Counted from the stretch's first letter, positions 17,090 through 26,431 are shown. The stretch: 64,000 nucleotides of DNA from Flavobacteriales bacterium UBA3364 (GCA_002360495.1 DEQO01000077.1:44094-108093); one strand, 5' to 3'. The notes: generated from the letters alone by a model not told the origin. Program-made: numbers and translations.

Positions 17090-17285
17090 CGCGCATTGTC
17101 CTCTTTCGCGCCTGGTGCGACGATGTCCTTGTTCCTTTGCTGCCCTATCGAAGCCCGCGATCGATCGCCAGGCCACATCCGGTCGTATCCTCCATACCGC
17201 GCCCACGGTCTGGCGGACGGGCGGGTTGTGGTGGTCGAACTGCACCGACTTCCACCGGATCACGATGGTACTGTGTCCGCGCAGG
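17090..17285 (+). other. Intergenic stretch, no gene seen
   Basis: About 200 bp between the S41 peptidase and the LOG-family gene. The LOG frame stays open back to 17115, but that extension does not resemble the family. Nothing else was identified except the -7-like octamer at its right edge. Confidence 0.4.
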
Positions 17286-17293
17286 TATTTTCG
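17286..17293 (+). promoter_or_regulatory. -7 element TATTTTCG
   Basis: TAnnTTTG-like octamer, 4 nt before the ATG at 17298. It supports that start for the LOG-family gene. Confidence 0.35.
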
Positions 17294-17297
17294 CCAC

Positions 17298-18071
17298 ATG
17301 CCAGAGACCAACGGCAACGGACGCCATATCGACCTGCGCTTCCTCGAAGGCCCGCGCTCACGCTGGAAGGAATTCGTGGATGTGATGAAGATCGCCCGCG
17401 AGTTCGTGTACGGCTTCCGGCGTCTGCATTTCGTCGGACCATGCGTCACTTTCTTCGGCAGCGCGCGCTTCAAGGAGGACCATCCCTACTACAAGGACGC
17501 CCGTGAGTTGGCGCGGCGTGTCGGGCGTGTGGGCTTCACGATCATGACCGGTGGAGGGCCCGGCATCATGGAAGCCGCCAACCGGGGCGCTAGGGATGTA
17601 GGGGCACTCAGTGTCGGTTGCAACATCGTACTGCCGCACGAACAATACGCGAACCCGTACCTCGACGTGAGCCTGCGCTTCGAGCGCTTCTTCGTACGCA
17701 AGGTGCTGCTGGTGAAATACAGCATCTGCTTCGTGGTGATGCCGGGTGGCGCAGGAACGCTGGACGAGCTTTTCGAAGCCATCACCTTGATCCAGACCGG
17801 CAAGGTGAAGAACTTCCCCATGTTGCTCTATGGCAAGGATTATTGGGCACCCACATTGCAGCAGATCGAACGCATGGTCCAAGAAGGGACCATCGGTCGC
17901 GAGGAACTTCGCTTCCTGTTCGTGGCGGACACCGTAGCCGAGGCCACCGCCTTGCTGCAGGACCGGTTGGTGATCATGTGGCAGGAAGCCCAGCGCAGCA
18001 AGGACGCACCCAAGTGGTGGTTCCTGGAGGACCGTGTTAACGGAAGGTTAAGCAAGAAGACCGTAGCCTAA
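17298..18071 (+). CDS. LOG-family phosphoribohydrolase
   Basis: 257 aa. The two signature motifs of LOG/TIGR00730 proteins are present: GGGPGIMEAANRG (85-97) and PGGAGTLDELFE (149-160). Characterised members cleave nucleoside 5'-monophosphates (cytokinin riboside monophosphates or AMP/GMP-like nucleotides) to base and ribose 5-phosphate. The protein is cytosolic, with no signal peptide. The start at 17298 is chosen because upstream in-frame codons look non-coding and a promoter octamer lies 4 nt before the ATG. The physiological substrate here is unknown. Confidence 0.92.
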   Translation: MPETNGNGRHIDLRFLEGPRSRWKEFVDVMKIAREFVYGFRRLHFVGPCVTFFGSARFKEDHPYYKDARELARRVGRVGFTIMTGGGPGIMEAANRGARDVGALSVGCNIVLPHEQYANPYLDVSLRFERFFVRKVLLVKYSICFVVMPGGAGTLDELFEAITLIQTGKVKNFPMLLYGKDYWAPTLQQIERMVQEGTIGREELRFLFVADTVAEATALLQDRLVIMWQEAQRSKDAPKWWFLEDRVNGRLSKKTVA

Positions 18072-18115
18072 CCGATCCTTAACGCGGGATCAAGGACGAG
18101 GTAACACGCCGAGAG

Positions 18116-18123
18116 GACTTTTG
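18116..18123 (+). promoter_or_regulatory. -7-like element GACTTTTG
   Basis: One difference from TAnnTTTG, 36 nt before the ATG of the TonB-dependent receptor gene. Confidence 0.35.
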
Positions 18124-18159
18124 CGGCGCGAACGGCCAACAAGGTCGAACGCGCATGCG

Positions 18160-20967
18160 ATGTACCGGAACGTTCTCCTTCTCCTCATCCTGCTGGTCAC
18201 GAAAGCAGCAGCGCAGAAAGGCACTGTGACGGGCACCATCACGGCGGAAGAGGCCGGACGCATCCAGCCCATGCCCTTCGTGAACGTGGCATTGAAAGGC
18301 GCCGGCGTCAGCGCCAACACGGACCTCGATGGCAAGTTCACCATGACCGCCGAACCCGGTGCATACACGTTGGTGGTGAGCTTCGTAGGCTACGAACCCA
18401 CGGAACGCGCGGTGACCGTCACCGCTGGTGAGCGCACCCTCGTTGATGTGGAGATGAAGGGACAAGGCATCGAGATGAAGAGCCTCGATGTGGTCACGAC
18501 CAAACGCACCGAGACCGAGACCGCCGTGGTGATGGAGACGCGCAAGAGCGAGCAAGTGGTGAACGGGGTAGGCCGCCAGCAGATCGCCAAGAGCCAGGAC
18601 CGCAACGCGGGCGATGTGGTGAAGCGCATTCCCGGGGTGACCTTGGTGAACGACCGCTTCGTGATGGTCCGCGGACTTGCGGACCGCTACAATGCGGTGA
18701 TGTTGAACGACGTGATCGCGCCGAGCCTGGAATCGGACAAGCGGGCCTTCAGTTTCGACCTTATCCCCAGCGGTGCCTTGGACCGTGTGATGTTGTACAA
18801 GACCGGTGCGCCGGAACTGCCCGGCGAGTTCGCCGGTGGTGTGGTGAGGATCCACACGTTGAGCGTGCCACAGGAGAACGAGACACGGGTGAACTACTCC
18901 GCTTCGTTCCGCGTTGGGACGACGGGATCTTCCTTCCTCACTGACAAGGCCGGGAAGACCGATGCATTGGGCATGGACCTCGGCGCCCGCGCCCTGCCTT
19001 CGGACTTTCCCGCGAACGTGAACACATTGAGCGGCAACCAACTCGCCACCGCAGGCCAGTCGCTTTCGAACTATTGGAGCGCGAACACGACCACCGCCCT
19101 GCCGGACCAACGCCTCGGCATCCTGATCGCGCGCCGCTTCGGCAAGGAGGGTGGTACGCAGTTCGGGAACGTCACCACGCTGGACTATGCGCTCACCTCC
19201 GTTGCTTTCACAGCGAAGAACTACAACTACGGCAGCTTCGTCGCTTCGACCGGTCGCAGCGACAGCCTCTACCGTTATTCCGACCAGGAGAACATCCGCA
19301 ACGCGCGCATCAGCCTGTTGCACAACTGGACCGCACTGATCGGCACACGTTCCAAGATCGAGTTCAAGAACCTGCTGAACCAGCAAGGCGAAGGCCGCAC
19401 CACCTCGCGCACCGGCATCGACTTCGATGGTGGTTTCGATGTGAACAATGTCGCCTTCCGCTGGCAGGAGCGCACGATCTACAGCGGGCAGTTGCACGGC
19501 ACACATGATCTTGCGAACGACCGTACGAACATCCAATGGACGGCAGGCTATGGCCTCGCACTGAGCAAGGAACCGGACTACCGCCGCGCCCGCACCACCC
19601 GCGCTGCCGACCAGAGCGATAGCGACACGCCCTATCAGATCCAGATCTCGCCGACCGCCAGCACCACCAACGCCGGCCGTTTCTTCAGCGACCTCGACGA
19701 GCACGTGATCACCGGTCGTTTGGACGTGGAAGAGAAAGTGGGCTCTGGAACGGGCAAGGTGGTGGGCAAGCTGCGCGCTGGCGTCTTCACGGAACGGAAG
19801 GATCGTGAGTTCAGCGCACGGTGGATGTCGTTCGTGAAAAGCAATTTCAACCAGTTCGACGAGTCCCTTTTGATGAAGCCCCTGGATGTCGCCTTCAGCG
19901 ATGCGAACATCAACGCCACCACCGGGTTCAAGCTGAGCGAGGGTACGAACCCGAGCGATGCATACACCGCTGCGAACACATTGATGGCCGGTTACCTCGG
20001 AAGCACCTTCACCTTCGACAGCACCACCACGGTCTCCGTCGGGGCCCGCGTTGAGCACAACCGCCAGGAACTCACGAGCGGTACGTACACCAATGGGGAA
20101 GTGGGCGTTGACAATACGGTGATCAGCGTGCTGCCTTCGTTGAACGCGAGCTACAACCTGACCAAGCGTTCGCTTGTCCGTGTAGCGGTGAGCCAGTCGG
20201 TGAACCGTCCCGAGTTCCGTGAACTGGCACCCTTCAGCTTCTACGATTTCAGCAGCAACAGTTCCTTGAGCGGCAATCCCGATCTGAAGACCGCACGCAT
20301 CCTCAACCTCGACGCTCGTTGGGAATTCTACCCGACGCTGAACGAGACCATGAGCATCGGTGTGTTCTACAAGAGCTTCACCGACCCCATCGAGACCTTC
20401 TTCGTGAGCAGCACCGGCGGCGGCACCCGGAACCTGACCTACAAGAACGCCGCAAATGCCAACAGCCTTGGCGTCGAGGCCGAAGTGCGTCGCTCCGCCG
20501 CATCGCTTTCCTCCAAGCCGTGGGCGGAGAAGTGGGGGGTGGTGCTCAACGCATCGGTGATCAAGAGCACCGTGGAACTCGGCGACCAGGCCGTGGGTCA
20601 GAAGAAGGAGCGTCCGATGATGGGTCAAAGCCCTTACGTCGCGAACGCCGGGATCTACTTCGATGATACCGCGAAAGGGGTTCGTGCGAGCGTGTTGTGG
20701 AACGTGTTCGGGCGGCGCCTTTATGCCGTGGGGAACACGCTGTTCCCCGATATCTACGAGATGCCGCGCAACTCGCTGGACGTGACCGCATCGAAACGTG
20801 TCGGCAAACACTTCGAAGTGAAGCTGAGCGCACAGGACATCCTGAACCAACATATCCTCCTGGTGCAGGACAGCGATGCGAACGGTTCGATCGATGGGAA
20901 GGACGCTGACGTGCTTTCCTTCCGCCGTGGTCAGTACTTCTCGGCAGGGTTGCAGTACACGTTCTGA
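18160..20967 (+). CDS. TonB-dependent receptor
   Basis: 935 aa outer-membrane receptor. Signal peptide (NVLLLLILLVTKAAAQ), then a carboxypeptidase-regulatory-like beta-sandwich (about 21-105: FVNVALKGAGVSANTDLDGKF, VSFVGYEPTERAV), a plug domain (GDVVKRIPGVTLVNDRFVMVRGL, LPGEFAGGVVRI) and a long 22-strand-type barrel ending in QYFSAGLQYTF with the terminal Phe needed for BAM insertion. It imports a ligand using TonB/ExbBD energy; the ligand is unknown. No SusD partner follows. Instead a beta-helix lipoprotein gene lies 167 nt downstream and may be its surface partner. The ATG at 18160 is chosen for the signal peptide. Confidence 0.93.
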   Translation: MYRNVLLLLILLVTKAAAQKGTVTGTITAEEAGRIQPMPFVNVALKGAGVSANTDLDGKFTMTAEPGAYTLVVSFVGYEPTERAVTVTAGERTLVDVEMKGQGIEMKSLDVVTTKRTETETAVVMETRKSEQVVNGVGRQQIAKSQDRNAGDVVKRIPGVTLVNDRFVMVRGLADRYNAVMLNDVIAPSLESDKRAFSFDLIPSGALDRVMLYKTGAPELPGEFAGGVVRIHTLSVPQENETRVNYSASFRVGTTGSSFLTDKAGKTDALGMDLGARALPSDFPANVNTLSGNQLATAGQSLSNYWSANTTTALPDQRLGILIARRFGKEGGTQFGNVTTLDYALTSVAFTAKNYNYGSFVASTGRSDSLYRYSDQENIRNARISLLHNWTALIGTRSKIEFKNLLNQQGEGRTTSRTGIDFDGGFDVNNVAFRWQERTIYSGQLHGTHDLANDRTNIQWTAGYGLALSKEPDYRRARTTRAADQSDSDTPYQIQISPTASTTNAGRFFSDLDEHVITGRLDVEEKVGSGTGKVVGKLRAGVFTERKDREFSARWMSFVKSNFNQFDESLLMKPLDVAFSDANINATTGFKLSEGTNPSDAYTAANTLMAGYLGSTFTFDSTTTVSVGARVEHNRQELTSGTYTNGEVGVDNTVISVLPSLNASYNLTKRSLVRVAVSQSVNRPEFRELAPFSFYDFSSNSSLSGNPDLKTARILNLDARWEFYPTLNETMSIGVFYKSFTDPIETFFVSSTGGGTRNLTYKNAANANSLGVEAEVRRSAASLSSKPWAEKWGVVLNASVIKSTVELGDQAVGQKKERPMMGQSPYVANAGIYFDDTAKGVRASVLWNVFGRRLYAVGNTLFPDIYEMPRNSLDVTASKRVGKHFEVKLSAQDILNQHILLVQDSDANGSIDGKDADVLSFRRGQYFSAGLQYTF

Positions 20968-21134
20968 TCGACGTGGTACGAACCGTTCCGAAGTGGACTT
21001 CAGCGCACACCGATGTCCGTTTCGCTCTCCCGACTTAACACAATGACAACGCAGCGCAACGATCGCATAAGATCCGCCTTACAACCACGTAAGACCAATG
21101 CCGTCCATTTGCGAACGAAAACACAGACAACCAC

Positions 21135-22505
21135 ATGGTCATGAACCCGTTCACGCACAAGTCCCTCTGGGCGATCGTCATCGGTAGCGCATTGCTCGCC
21201 AACACCGGCTGCAAGAAGGATGACGAGGACCCCGTCGTCCCGGATCCCGCACCACCGTCCAACCTGGTCACCATCGATCAACCGATCAACGCCAGCACCA
21301 CATGGACCGCAGGCAACCGCTACCTGATCAAAGGGTTCGTCGAGGTCGAACTGGGCGCGACCCTGACCATTGAACCCGGTACGGTCATCTTCGGTGATAA
21401 GGCCACGAAAGGCACTCTCATCATCAACCGTGGCGCACAGCTGATCGCTGAAGGCACGGCTGCATCGCCCATCGTCTTCACCAGCCACGAACCTGCCGGA
21501 AGCCGCGCTCCCGGCGATTGGGGTGGCATCATCCTGTGCGGTCGTGCCCCCATCAACCTCCCCGGCGGTACGGGTGTTGTCGAAGGTGGTGTGGAGGCCG
21601 TGTTCGGCGGCACCGACGCAGCCGACAATAGCGGCACCCTCCGCTATGTGCGCATCGAGTTCCCGGGCATCGCATTCCAAGAGAACAACGAGATCAATGG
21701 CCTTACGCTGGCCGGTGTAGGCAGCGGTACCACGATCGACCATATCCAGGTGAGCTACAGTGGCGACGACAGCTTCGAGTGGTTCGGTGGTGCCGTAGGC
21801 TGCAAGCGCATGATCTCCTTCGGCGGCCTCGATGACGACTTCGACATGGACAACGGCTTCAGCGGAAAACTGCAGTTCGGACTCGCGCTGCGCGATGTCG
21901 ATCAGGCTGACCAGAGCGGCAGCAATGGACTGGAGCACGATAATGACGCAAGTGGTTCGACCGCAACGCCCTTCACCACGCCCATCATCACCAACGTCAG
22001 CATACTCGGTCCTTTGGCGACCTCCACAGGAACACCGAACGGCAACTACAAGCGCTCAGCGCATCTGCGCCGCAATACGCATACGAACGTGTACAACAGC
22101 GTTTTCGCCGGTTTCCCAACGGGCCTGTTGATCGATGGAACGGCCGCTGAGGCCAACGCCACCAACAACGACCTGGTCTTCCGGAGCTCGGTTATCGCCG
22201 GGATGACCAGCAACTTCGCTGTCGCCAGCGGAAGCACGTGGGATATCGCAACGTGGTTCGCCACCAGCGGTTGGAACAACACCACGTATACGAACAGCAG
22301 CGACCTGCTCCTCGCGGTGCCGCTGGACCTGACCAACCCCGACCTGCTCCCGAACGAAGGCAGCCCGCTGCTGAGCGGTGCGGATTTCACCTGGGGACCA
22401 TTGGCCGATGGCTTTTTTGAGCAAGTGCCCTACCGTGGCGCCTTCGGTCTGGAGGACTGGACCAGCGGCTGGGCCAACTGGGATCCGCAGAACACCACCT
22501 ACTGA
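21135..22505 (+). CDS. Secreted beta-helix-like lipoprotein
   Basis: 456 aa. A lipoprotein signal (IVIGSALLANTGC) is followed by an acidic linker (KKDDEDPVVPDPAPP) and a repetitive beta-rich body. Stretches such as LIKGFVEVELGATLTIEPGT, SGTLRYVRIEFPGIAF and VGSGTTIDHIQVSYSGDDSF look like turns of a right-handed parallel beta-helix. No catalytic motif is recognised. Proteins of this look are often found beside TonB receptors in Bacteroidota, and it follows one here, so a ligand-capture role at the surface is possible but unproven. The in-frame ATG at 21141 is an alternative start. A strong terminator follows at 22541. Confidence 0.8.
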   Translation: MVMNPFTHKSLWAIVIGSALLANTGCKKDDEDPVVPDPAPPSNLVTIDQPINASTTWTAGNRYLIKGFVEVELGATLTIEPGTVIFGDKATKGTLIINRGAQLIAEGTAASPIVFTSHEPAGSRAPGDWGGIILCGRAPINLPGGTGVVEGGVEAVFGGTDAADNSGTLRYVRIEFPGIAFQENNEINGLTLAGVGSGTTIDHIQVSYSGDDSFEWFGGAVGCKRMISFGGLDDDFDMDNGFSGKLQFGLALRDVDQADQSGSNGLEHDNDASGSTATPFTTPIITNVSILGPLATSTGTPNGNYKRSAHLRRNTHTNVYNSVFAGFPTGLLIDGTAAEANATNNDLVFRSSVIAGMTSNFAVASGSTWDIATWFATSGWNNTTYTNSSDLLLAVPLDLTNPDLLPNEGSPLLSGADFTWGPLADGFFEQVPYRGAFGLEDWTSGWANWDPQNTTY

Positions 22506-22540
22506 GCACCGTACATCGCAACAGACCCGCTCGGTCCGTG

Positions 22541-22566
22541 CGAAAGGCTCCTTCGGGAGCCTTTCG
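22541..22566. terminator. Terminator hairpin with TTCG loop
   Basis: A perfect 11-bp stem, CGAAAGGCTCC and its complement, closes a TTCG tetraloop between the convergent beta-helix lipoprotein and VTT genes. T-runs are poor, but the stem has terminal A/T pairs and the position fits a bidirectional terminator. Confidence 0.75.
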
Positions 22567-22570
22567 TCGT

Positions 22571-23026
22571 TCACCATCCCAGCCCGCCGCGCAGAATACC
22601 AAGCAACACGGCGTAACGCGCGGTCTTGCCGATGAACATCAGCGCGACGCTGGGCAGCAAGGGCGCGCGAAAAAGACCAAGGGCGATCGCAATGGGATCA
22701 CCGATCACCGGAAGCCAGCACAGGAGCGCAGCCCAAGCCCCGTAACGGTGCACCAGGCCCCGCCATCGGTCGGCCTTCGCCGTGTCGATCCGAAGACGTC
22801 CCATGAGCTTTTCTTCGGGGACCCAGCGACCTAATCCGTAGTTCGTCAACCCACCCAACGTGTTCCCGATGGAAGCCGCGAGCAACAAGGACAGGCTTGA
22901 CCAGGCACCCGCTGCCATGATACCAAGAAGAGCCTCCGAACTGAACGGCAGGATGGTCGCCGCCAGGAAACTGGCCATGAACAAGCCCCATAGCCCGGCT
23001 TCGGCCCACACGGGTCCCAACTCCAT
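22571..23026 (-). CDS. YqaA/VTT-type membrane protein
   Basis: 151 aa, four to five hydrophobic segments. The pattern GLWGLFMASFLAATILPFSSEALLG at the start and a re-entrant region IGNTLGGLTNYGLGRWVPE match the VTT (DedA/SNARE-associated) family, YqaA branch; the later GAWAALLCWLPVIGDPIAIALGLFRAP is also characteristic. DedA-superfamily proteins are implicated in lipid carrier or phospholipid flipping; the exact function of the YqaA branch is not settled. It is convergent with the beta-helix lipoprotein and divergent from the small barrel at 23078. Confidence 0.88.
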   Translation of the reverse strand: MELGPVWAEAGLWGLFMASFLAATILPFSSEALLGIMAAGAWSSLSLLLAASIGNTLGGLTNYGLGRWVPEEKLMGRLRIDTAKADRWRGLVHRYGAWAALLCWLPVIGDPIAIALGLFRAPLLPSVALMFIGKTARYAVLLGILRGGLGW

Positions 23027-23056
23027 GCGGGGAAGATAGACCCGGCTTCCGGCATG

Positions 23057-23064
23057 TACTTTGG
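23057..23064 (+). promoter_or_regulatory. -7-like element TACTTTGG
   Basis: Resembles TAnnTTTG with one base less between TA and TTTG; 13 nt before the ATG at 23078. Confidence 0.3.
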
Positions 23065-23077
23065 TACGCTCAACACC

Positions 23078-23767
23078 ATGCGAACACTGATCTCGGCCGG
23101 TTTCCTGCTCCTGCTCGCTTCCAGTAGTGCCCAGAACGCGAACAATACCAACGCCAATTGGGGAGCCGGCACCTTGGGGGGTGGCCTTCAGATGGGTTTT
23201 CCAACAGGCGACTTCAAGGCCCGTTTCGGGGAAACCATCTACGGCCTCTCGGCCAACGTGGCCCTACCCTTGCGCCGCCTCCCTTTACAGATCGGCTACG
23301 ACTTCGGCTGGGGCCGAATGGGCGCCGAATCCGAGCTGCCTTCGAACAGCGGCGGAATATTCGGCACCCCGACCGGCCCAAAAGTGGAGGTGCGCAGCAG
23401 CGTCTACGACCATCTGGGACTCGTGCGCCTGAACCCGTCGCAGGGGCGATACAGGCCATATGGCGACCTTCTGGTCGGTATGCGCCACTTCGTTACCCGA
23501 TCCACCCTGACCACCCCGAGCCAGGATACCGAGGAGGAAAAGACCACCAATGTCGTTAGCAGCTATGGCTGGGCCGTAGGTGTCATGGTGGGGATAACGG
23601 GGAATTTTTATGCCGAAGCCCGTGTGGAGCGCCTGTACACCGGAAGAGTGGAGTATGTGGATGTGGGATCCATCGAGATCGCCAACGACGGCACCGTGAC
23701 CTATGACAAGCTGACCAGCAACGTGGACGTGATCAACGTCCAACTCGGGGTCGGCTTCCGGTTCTGA
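23078..23767 (+). CDS. Small outer-membrane beta-barrel protein
   Basis: 229 aa. Signal peptide (LISAGFLLLLASSSAQN), then amphipathic strands rich in Gly and aromatic residues (GGGLQMGFPTGDF, LPLQIGYDFGWGRMG, YGWAVGVMVGITGNFYAEARVERLY) and a C-terminal strand INVQLGVGFRF ending in Phe, as for OmpA/OmpW-sized barrels. No named family is recognised. The ATG at 23078 gives the signal peptide at the very N-terminus, unlike the in-frame ATG at 23054. It appears to be a single-gene unit between divergent VTT and downstream purH. Confidence 0.75.
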   Translation: MRTLISAGFLLLLASSSAQNANNTNANWGAGTLGGGLQMGFPTGDFKARFGETIYGLSANVALPLRRLPLQIGYDFGWGRMGAESELPSNSGGIFGTPTGPKVEVRSSVYDHLGLVRLNPSQGRYRPYGDLLVGMRHFVTRSTLTTPSQDTEEEKTTNVVSSYGWAVGVMVGITGNFYAEARVERLYTGRVEYVDVGSIEIANDGTVTYDKLTSNVDVINVQLGVGFRF

Positions 23768-23893
23768 CCCCGCGCTATGCGCCAACGGGTGTTGGTAACC
23801 TTTGCGTAACGCTGCAAAGCCCCCCCGTGGATCGGTGTCAAATGGCCGTAAACTTGTGCCTGAAAAGAGCGACCAGACCGCCTACAAGCCACA

Positions 23894-25396
23894 TTGGACG
23901 GGCAAATACGCATTCATAGCGCCCTCCTATCCGTATTCCACAAGGATGGGCTCGAACCTGTCGTTCGCGAACTGGATCGCCTTGGCGTCCACCTCTATTC
24001 CACCGGCGGCACGCAAGAGTTCATCGAGGGTTTGGGGGTGAAAGTGACCCCTGTGGAGGACCTCACCACGTATCCCAGCATTCTTGGCGGACGAGTAAAG
24101 ACCTTGCACCCGAAAGTGTTCGGTGGTATCCTCGGCCGTCGGGACCTGGAAAGCGATGTGGCCCAGTTGGAGGAGTACGCCATACCACCGATCGACCTGG
24201 TCATCGTGGACCTCTATCCCTTTGAAGCCACCGTAGCTGCTGGCGGAACCGAGGAGGCCACCATCGAGAAGATCGACATCGGGGGCATCAGCCTGATCCG
24301 TGCCGCGGCCAAGAACCATCACGACGTGGTCATCGTTTCCGCCCGCGAGCAGTATGGCGATCTGCTTCGGATGCTGAAGGAGCAGAACGGAACCACCACG
24401 CTGGTCCAGCGCAAGGCCCAGGCGGCCAAGGCATTCGGTGTCAGTTCCCGCTATGATAGCGCCATCCACGCCTGGTTCTCGGGGGAGCGTACACATGTGC
24501 TCCGTTACGGCGAGAATCCGCACCAGGAAGGCTCGTTCCGTGGTGACCTGGAGGGCTTCTTCGAGCAACTGAACGGAAAGGAACTCAGTTTCAACAATCT
24601 GCTCGACCTCGATGCGGCAGTTGAATTGATCGATGATTTGGCCACCATCACCGGTGTGCCGTTCGCGATCCTGAAGCACAACAATGCCTGTGGTGCTGCC
24701 GTGCGACCCACGCTGAAAGAAGCGTGGGATGCGGCACTTGCCGGTGATCCGGTAAGCGCATTCGGCGGGGTGCTGATCACCACTGCATCGATAGACAGGA
24801 CGACCGCCGAAGCCATCGACGGCCTGTTCTTCGAGATCATCGCAGCGCCGGGCTATGATGCTGATGCATTGGAGATCCTCAGCAAGAAGAAGAACCGGAT
24901 GATCCTGCGCAGGAAACACGCCATACGTCCCAGGACGAAGGTGCGGACCGCCTTGAACGGCATCCTCTTCGAGGACGCGGATCAGGTAGTGGCCTCAAGA
25001 GAAGCCATGCGCACGGTGAGTGCCAAGGAACCGAGCGCGCAGGAACTGAAGGACCTGATCTTCGCGTCGATCCTGGTGAAGCATACCAAGAGCAACGCCA
25101 TCGTGCTGGCCAGGAATGACCAGCTTCTTGCCAGCGGTACCGGACAGACCAGTCGGGTGGACGCACTGGAGCAAGCCATCGCAAAGGCCGGCAAGTTCAG
25201 TTTCGACCTGCATGGCGCCGTGATGGCCAGCGACGCCTTCTTTCCCTTCCCCGACTGCGTGGAGATCGCCTTCAAAGCCGGCATCACGGCCGTGGTACAT
25301 CCGGGAGGGAGCATCCGCGATCAGGACAGCATCGACTTCTGCAACTCACACGGTATGGCCATGGCCATCACCGGTACACGACATTTCAAACACTGA
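23894..25396 (+). CDS. purH: Bifunctional AICAR transformylase / IMP cyclohydrolase
   Basis: 500 aa, full length. It catalyses the last two steps of purine synthesis, formylation of AICAR and ring closure to IMP. The N-terminal MGS-like cyclohydrolase domain shows SALLSVFHKDGLEP, YSTGGTQEFIE and LGGRVKTLHPKVFGGIL. The transformylase domain has LRYGENPHQ, the catalytic FAILKHNNACG (Lys-His) and VVHPGGSIRDQD. No ATG or GTG precedes the conserved N-terminus in frame: a TGA lies at 23861-23863 and the only usual candidate is TTG at 23894. It begins the run purH-mreB-mreC-mreD-pbp2-rodA; mreB starts 9 nt after its stop, so they are probably one operon. Confidence 0.95.
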   Translation: MDGQIRIHSALLSVFHKDGLEPVVRELDRLGVHLYSTGGTQEFIEGLGVKVTPVEDLTTYPSILGGRVKTLHPKVFGGILGRRDLESDVAQLEEYAIPPIDLVIVDLYPFEATVAAGGTEEATIEKIDIGGISLIRAAAKNHHDVVIVSAREQYGDLLRMLKEQNGTTTLVQRKAQAAKAFGVSSRYDSAIHAWFSGERTHVLRYGENPHQEGSFRGDLEGFFEQLNGKELSFNNLLDLDAAVELIDDLATITGVPFAILKHNNACGAAVRPTLKEAWDAALAGDPVSAFGGVLITTASIDRTTAEAIDGLFFEIIAAPGYDADALEILSKKKNRMILRRKHAIRPRTKVRTALNGILFEDADQVVASREAMRTVSAKEPSAQELKDLIFASILVKHTKSNAIVLARNDQLLASGTGQTSRVDALEQAIAKAGKFSFDLHGAVMASDAFFPFPDCVEIAFKAGITAVVHPGGSIRDQDSIDFCNSHGMAMAITGTRHFKH

Positions 25397-25405
25397 TATC
25401 GGCCC

Positions 25406-26431
25406 ATGAGCTGGTTCAACTTCTTCACCCAAGAGATCGCGATCGACCTCGGCACTGCGAACACGCTGATCATCCACAACGACAAGGTGGTCGTTGACGA
25501 ACCCAGTATCGTGGCCATCGACCGCACCACCGGCAAGGTCATCGCCGTGGGCCGACAGGCACAGCAGATGCACGGCAAGACCCACGAGAACATCAAGACC
25601 ATCCGCCCCTTGCGGGATGGTGTGATCGCCGACTTCAAGGCGGCCGAGGACATGATCAAGGGCATGATCCGCATGATCAAGCCGGGCCGACAGCTCTTCA
25701 CGCCCAACCTGCGCATGGTGATCTGCATCCCCAGCGGCATCACCGAAGTGGAGAAGCGTGCGGTGAAGGACAGCAGCGAGCACGCCGGCGCCAAGGAGGT
25801 GTACCTGATCCACGAGCCGATGGCCGCAGCGATCGGGATCGGGATAGACGTGGAGGAGCCGATGGGCAATATGATCATCGACATCGGGGGCGGTACCAGC
25901 GAGATCGCCGTGATCGCACTCGGCGGGATCGTGTGCGACAAGAACATCCGTGTCGCAGGTGATGAGTTCACCAACGACATCGAGGAGTACATGCGCCGCC
26001 AGCACAATATCCTGGTGGGTGAACGCACGGCGGAAACGATCAAGATCGAGGTCGGCGCCGCGATGACCGAACTGGACAACCCACCACCCGACTACGCGGT
26101 GCGCGGTCGCGACCTGATGACCGGCATACCGAAGGAGATCACCGTGACCTATAGCGAGATCGCGCAGGCGCTCGACAAGTCGATCAGCAAGATCGAAGAA
26201 GCCATCCTGAGCGCGCTGGAGGCCACACCACCGGAGTTGAGCGCGGATATCTACAAGACCGGCATCTACCTCGCGGGTGGTGGTGCCTTATTGCGCGGTT
26301 TGGACAAACGCATCAGCATCAAGACCAAACTACCCGTACACGTGAGCGAGGACCCCCTGCGCGCCGTGGCCCGCGGTACCGGTATCGCCCTGAAGAACAT
26401 CGATCGATTCCAGTTCCTGATGCGGGAGTGA
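25406..26431 (+). CDS. mreB: Rod shape-determining protein MreB
   Basis: 341 aa actin-like ATPase that forms membrane-bound filaments guiding side-wall peptidoglycan synthesis. The phosphate-binding loops are visible: AIDLGTANTLI near the N-terminus and IIDIGGGTSEIAVIALGGIV in the middle, plus GIYLAGGGALLRGLD near the end. The N-terminus MSWFNFFTQ has an amphipathic membrane-anchor look. Length is normal. It lies 9 nt after purH and is followed by a 146-bp gap, with a GC-rich hairpin, before mreC. Confidence 0.97.
   Translation: MSWFNFFTQEIAIDLGTANTLIIHNDKVVVDEPSIVAIDRTTGKVIAVGRQAQQMHGKTHENIKTIRPLRDGVIADFKAAEDMIKGMIRMIKPGRQLFTPNLRMVICIPSGITEVEKRAVKDSSEHAGAKEVYLIHEPMAAAIGIGIDVEEPMGNMIIDIGGGTSEIAVIALGGIVCDKNIRVAGDEFTNDIEEYMRRQHNILVGERTAETIKIEVGAAMTELDNPPPDYAVRGRDLMTGIPKEITVTYSEIAQALDKSISKIEEAILSALEATPPELSADIYKTGIYLAGGGALLRGLDKRISIKTKLPVHVSEDPLRAVARGTGIALKNIDRFQFLMRE

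Noticed and set aside
18079..20853. 924-codon open frame on the minus strand opposite the TonB receptor
   Set aside because: Its translation is rich in His, Val and Arg with no domain, and it mirrors the codon bias of the receptor gene; in GC-rich DNA such antisense frames are common.
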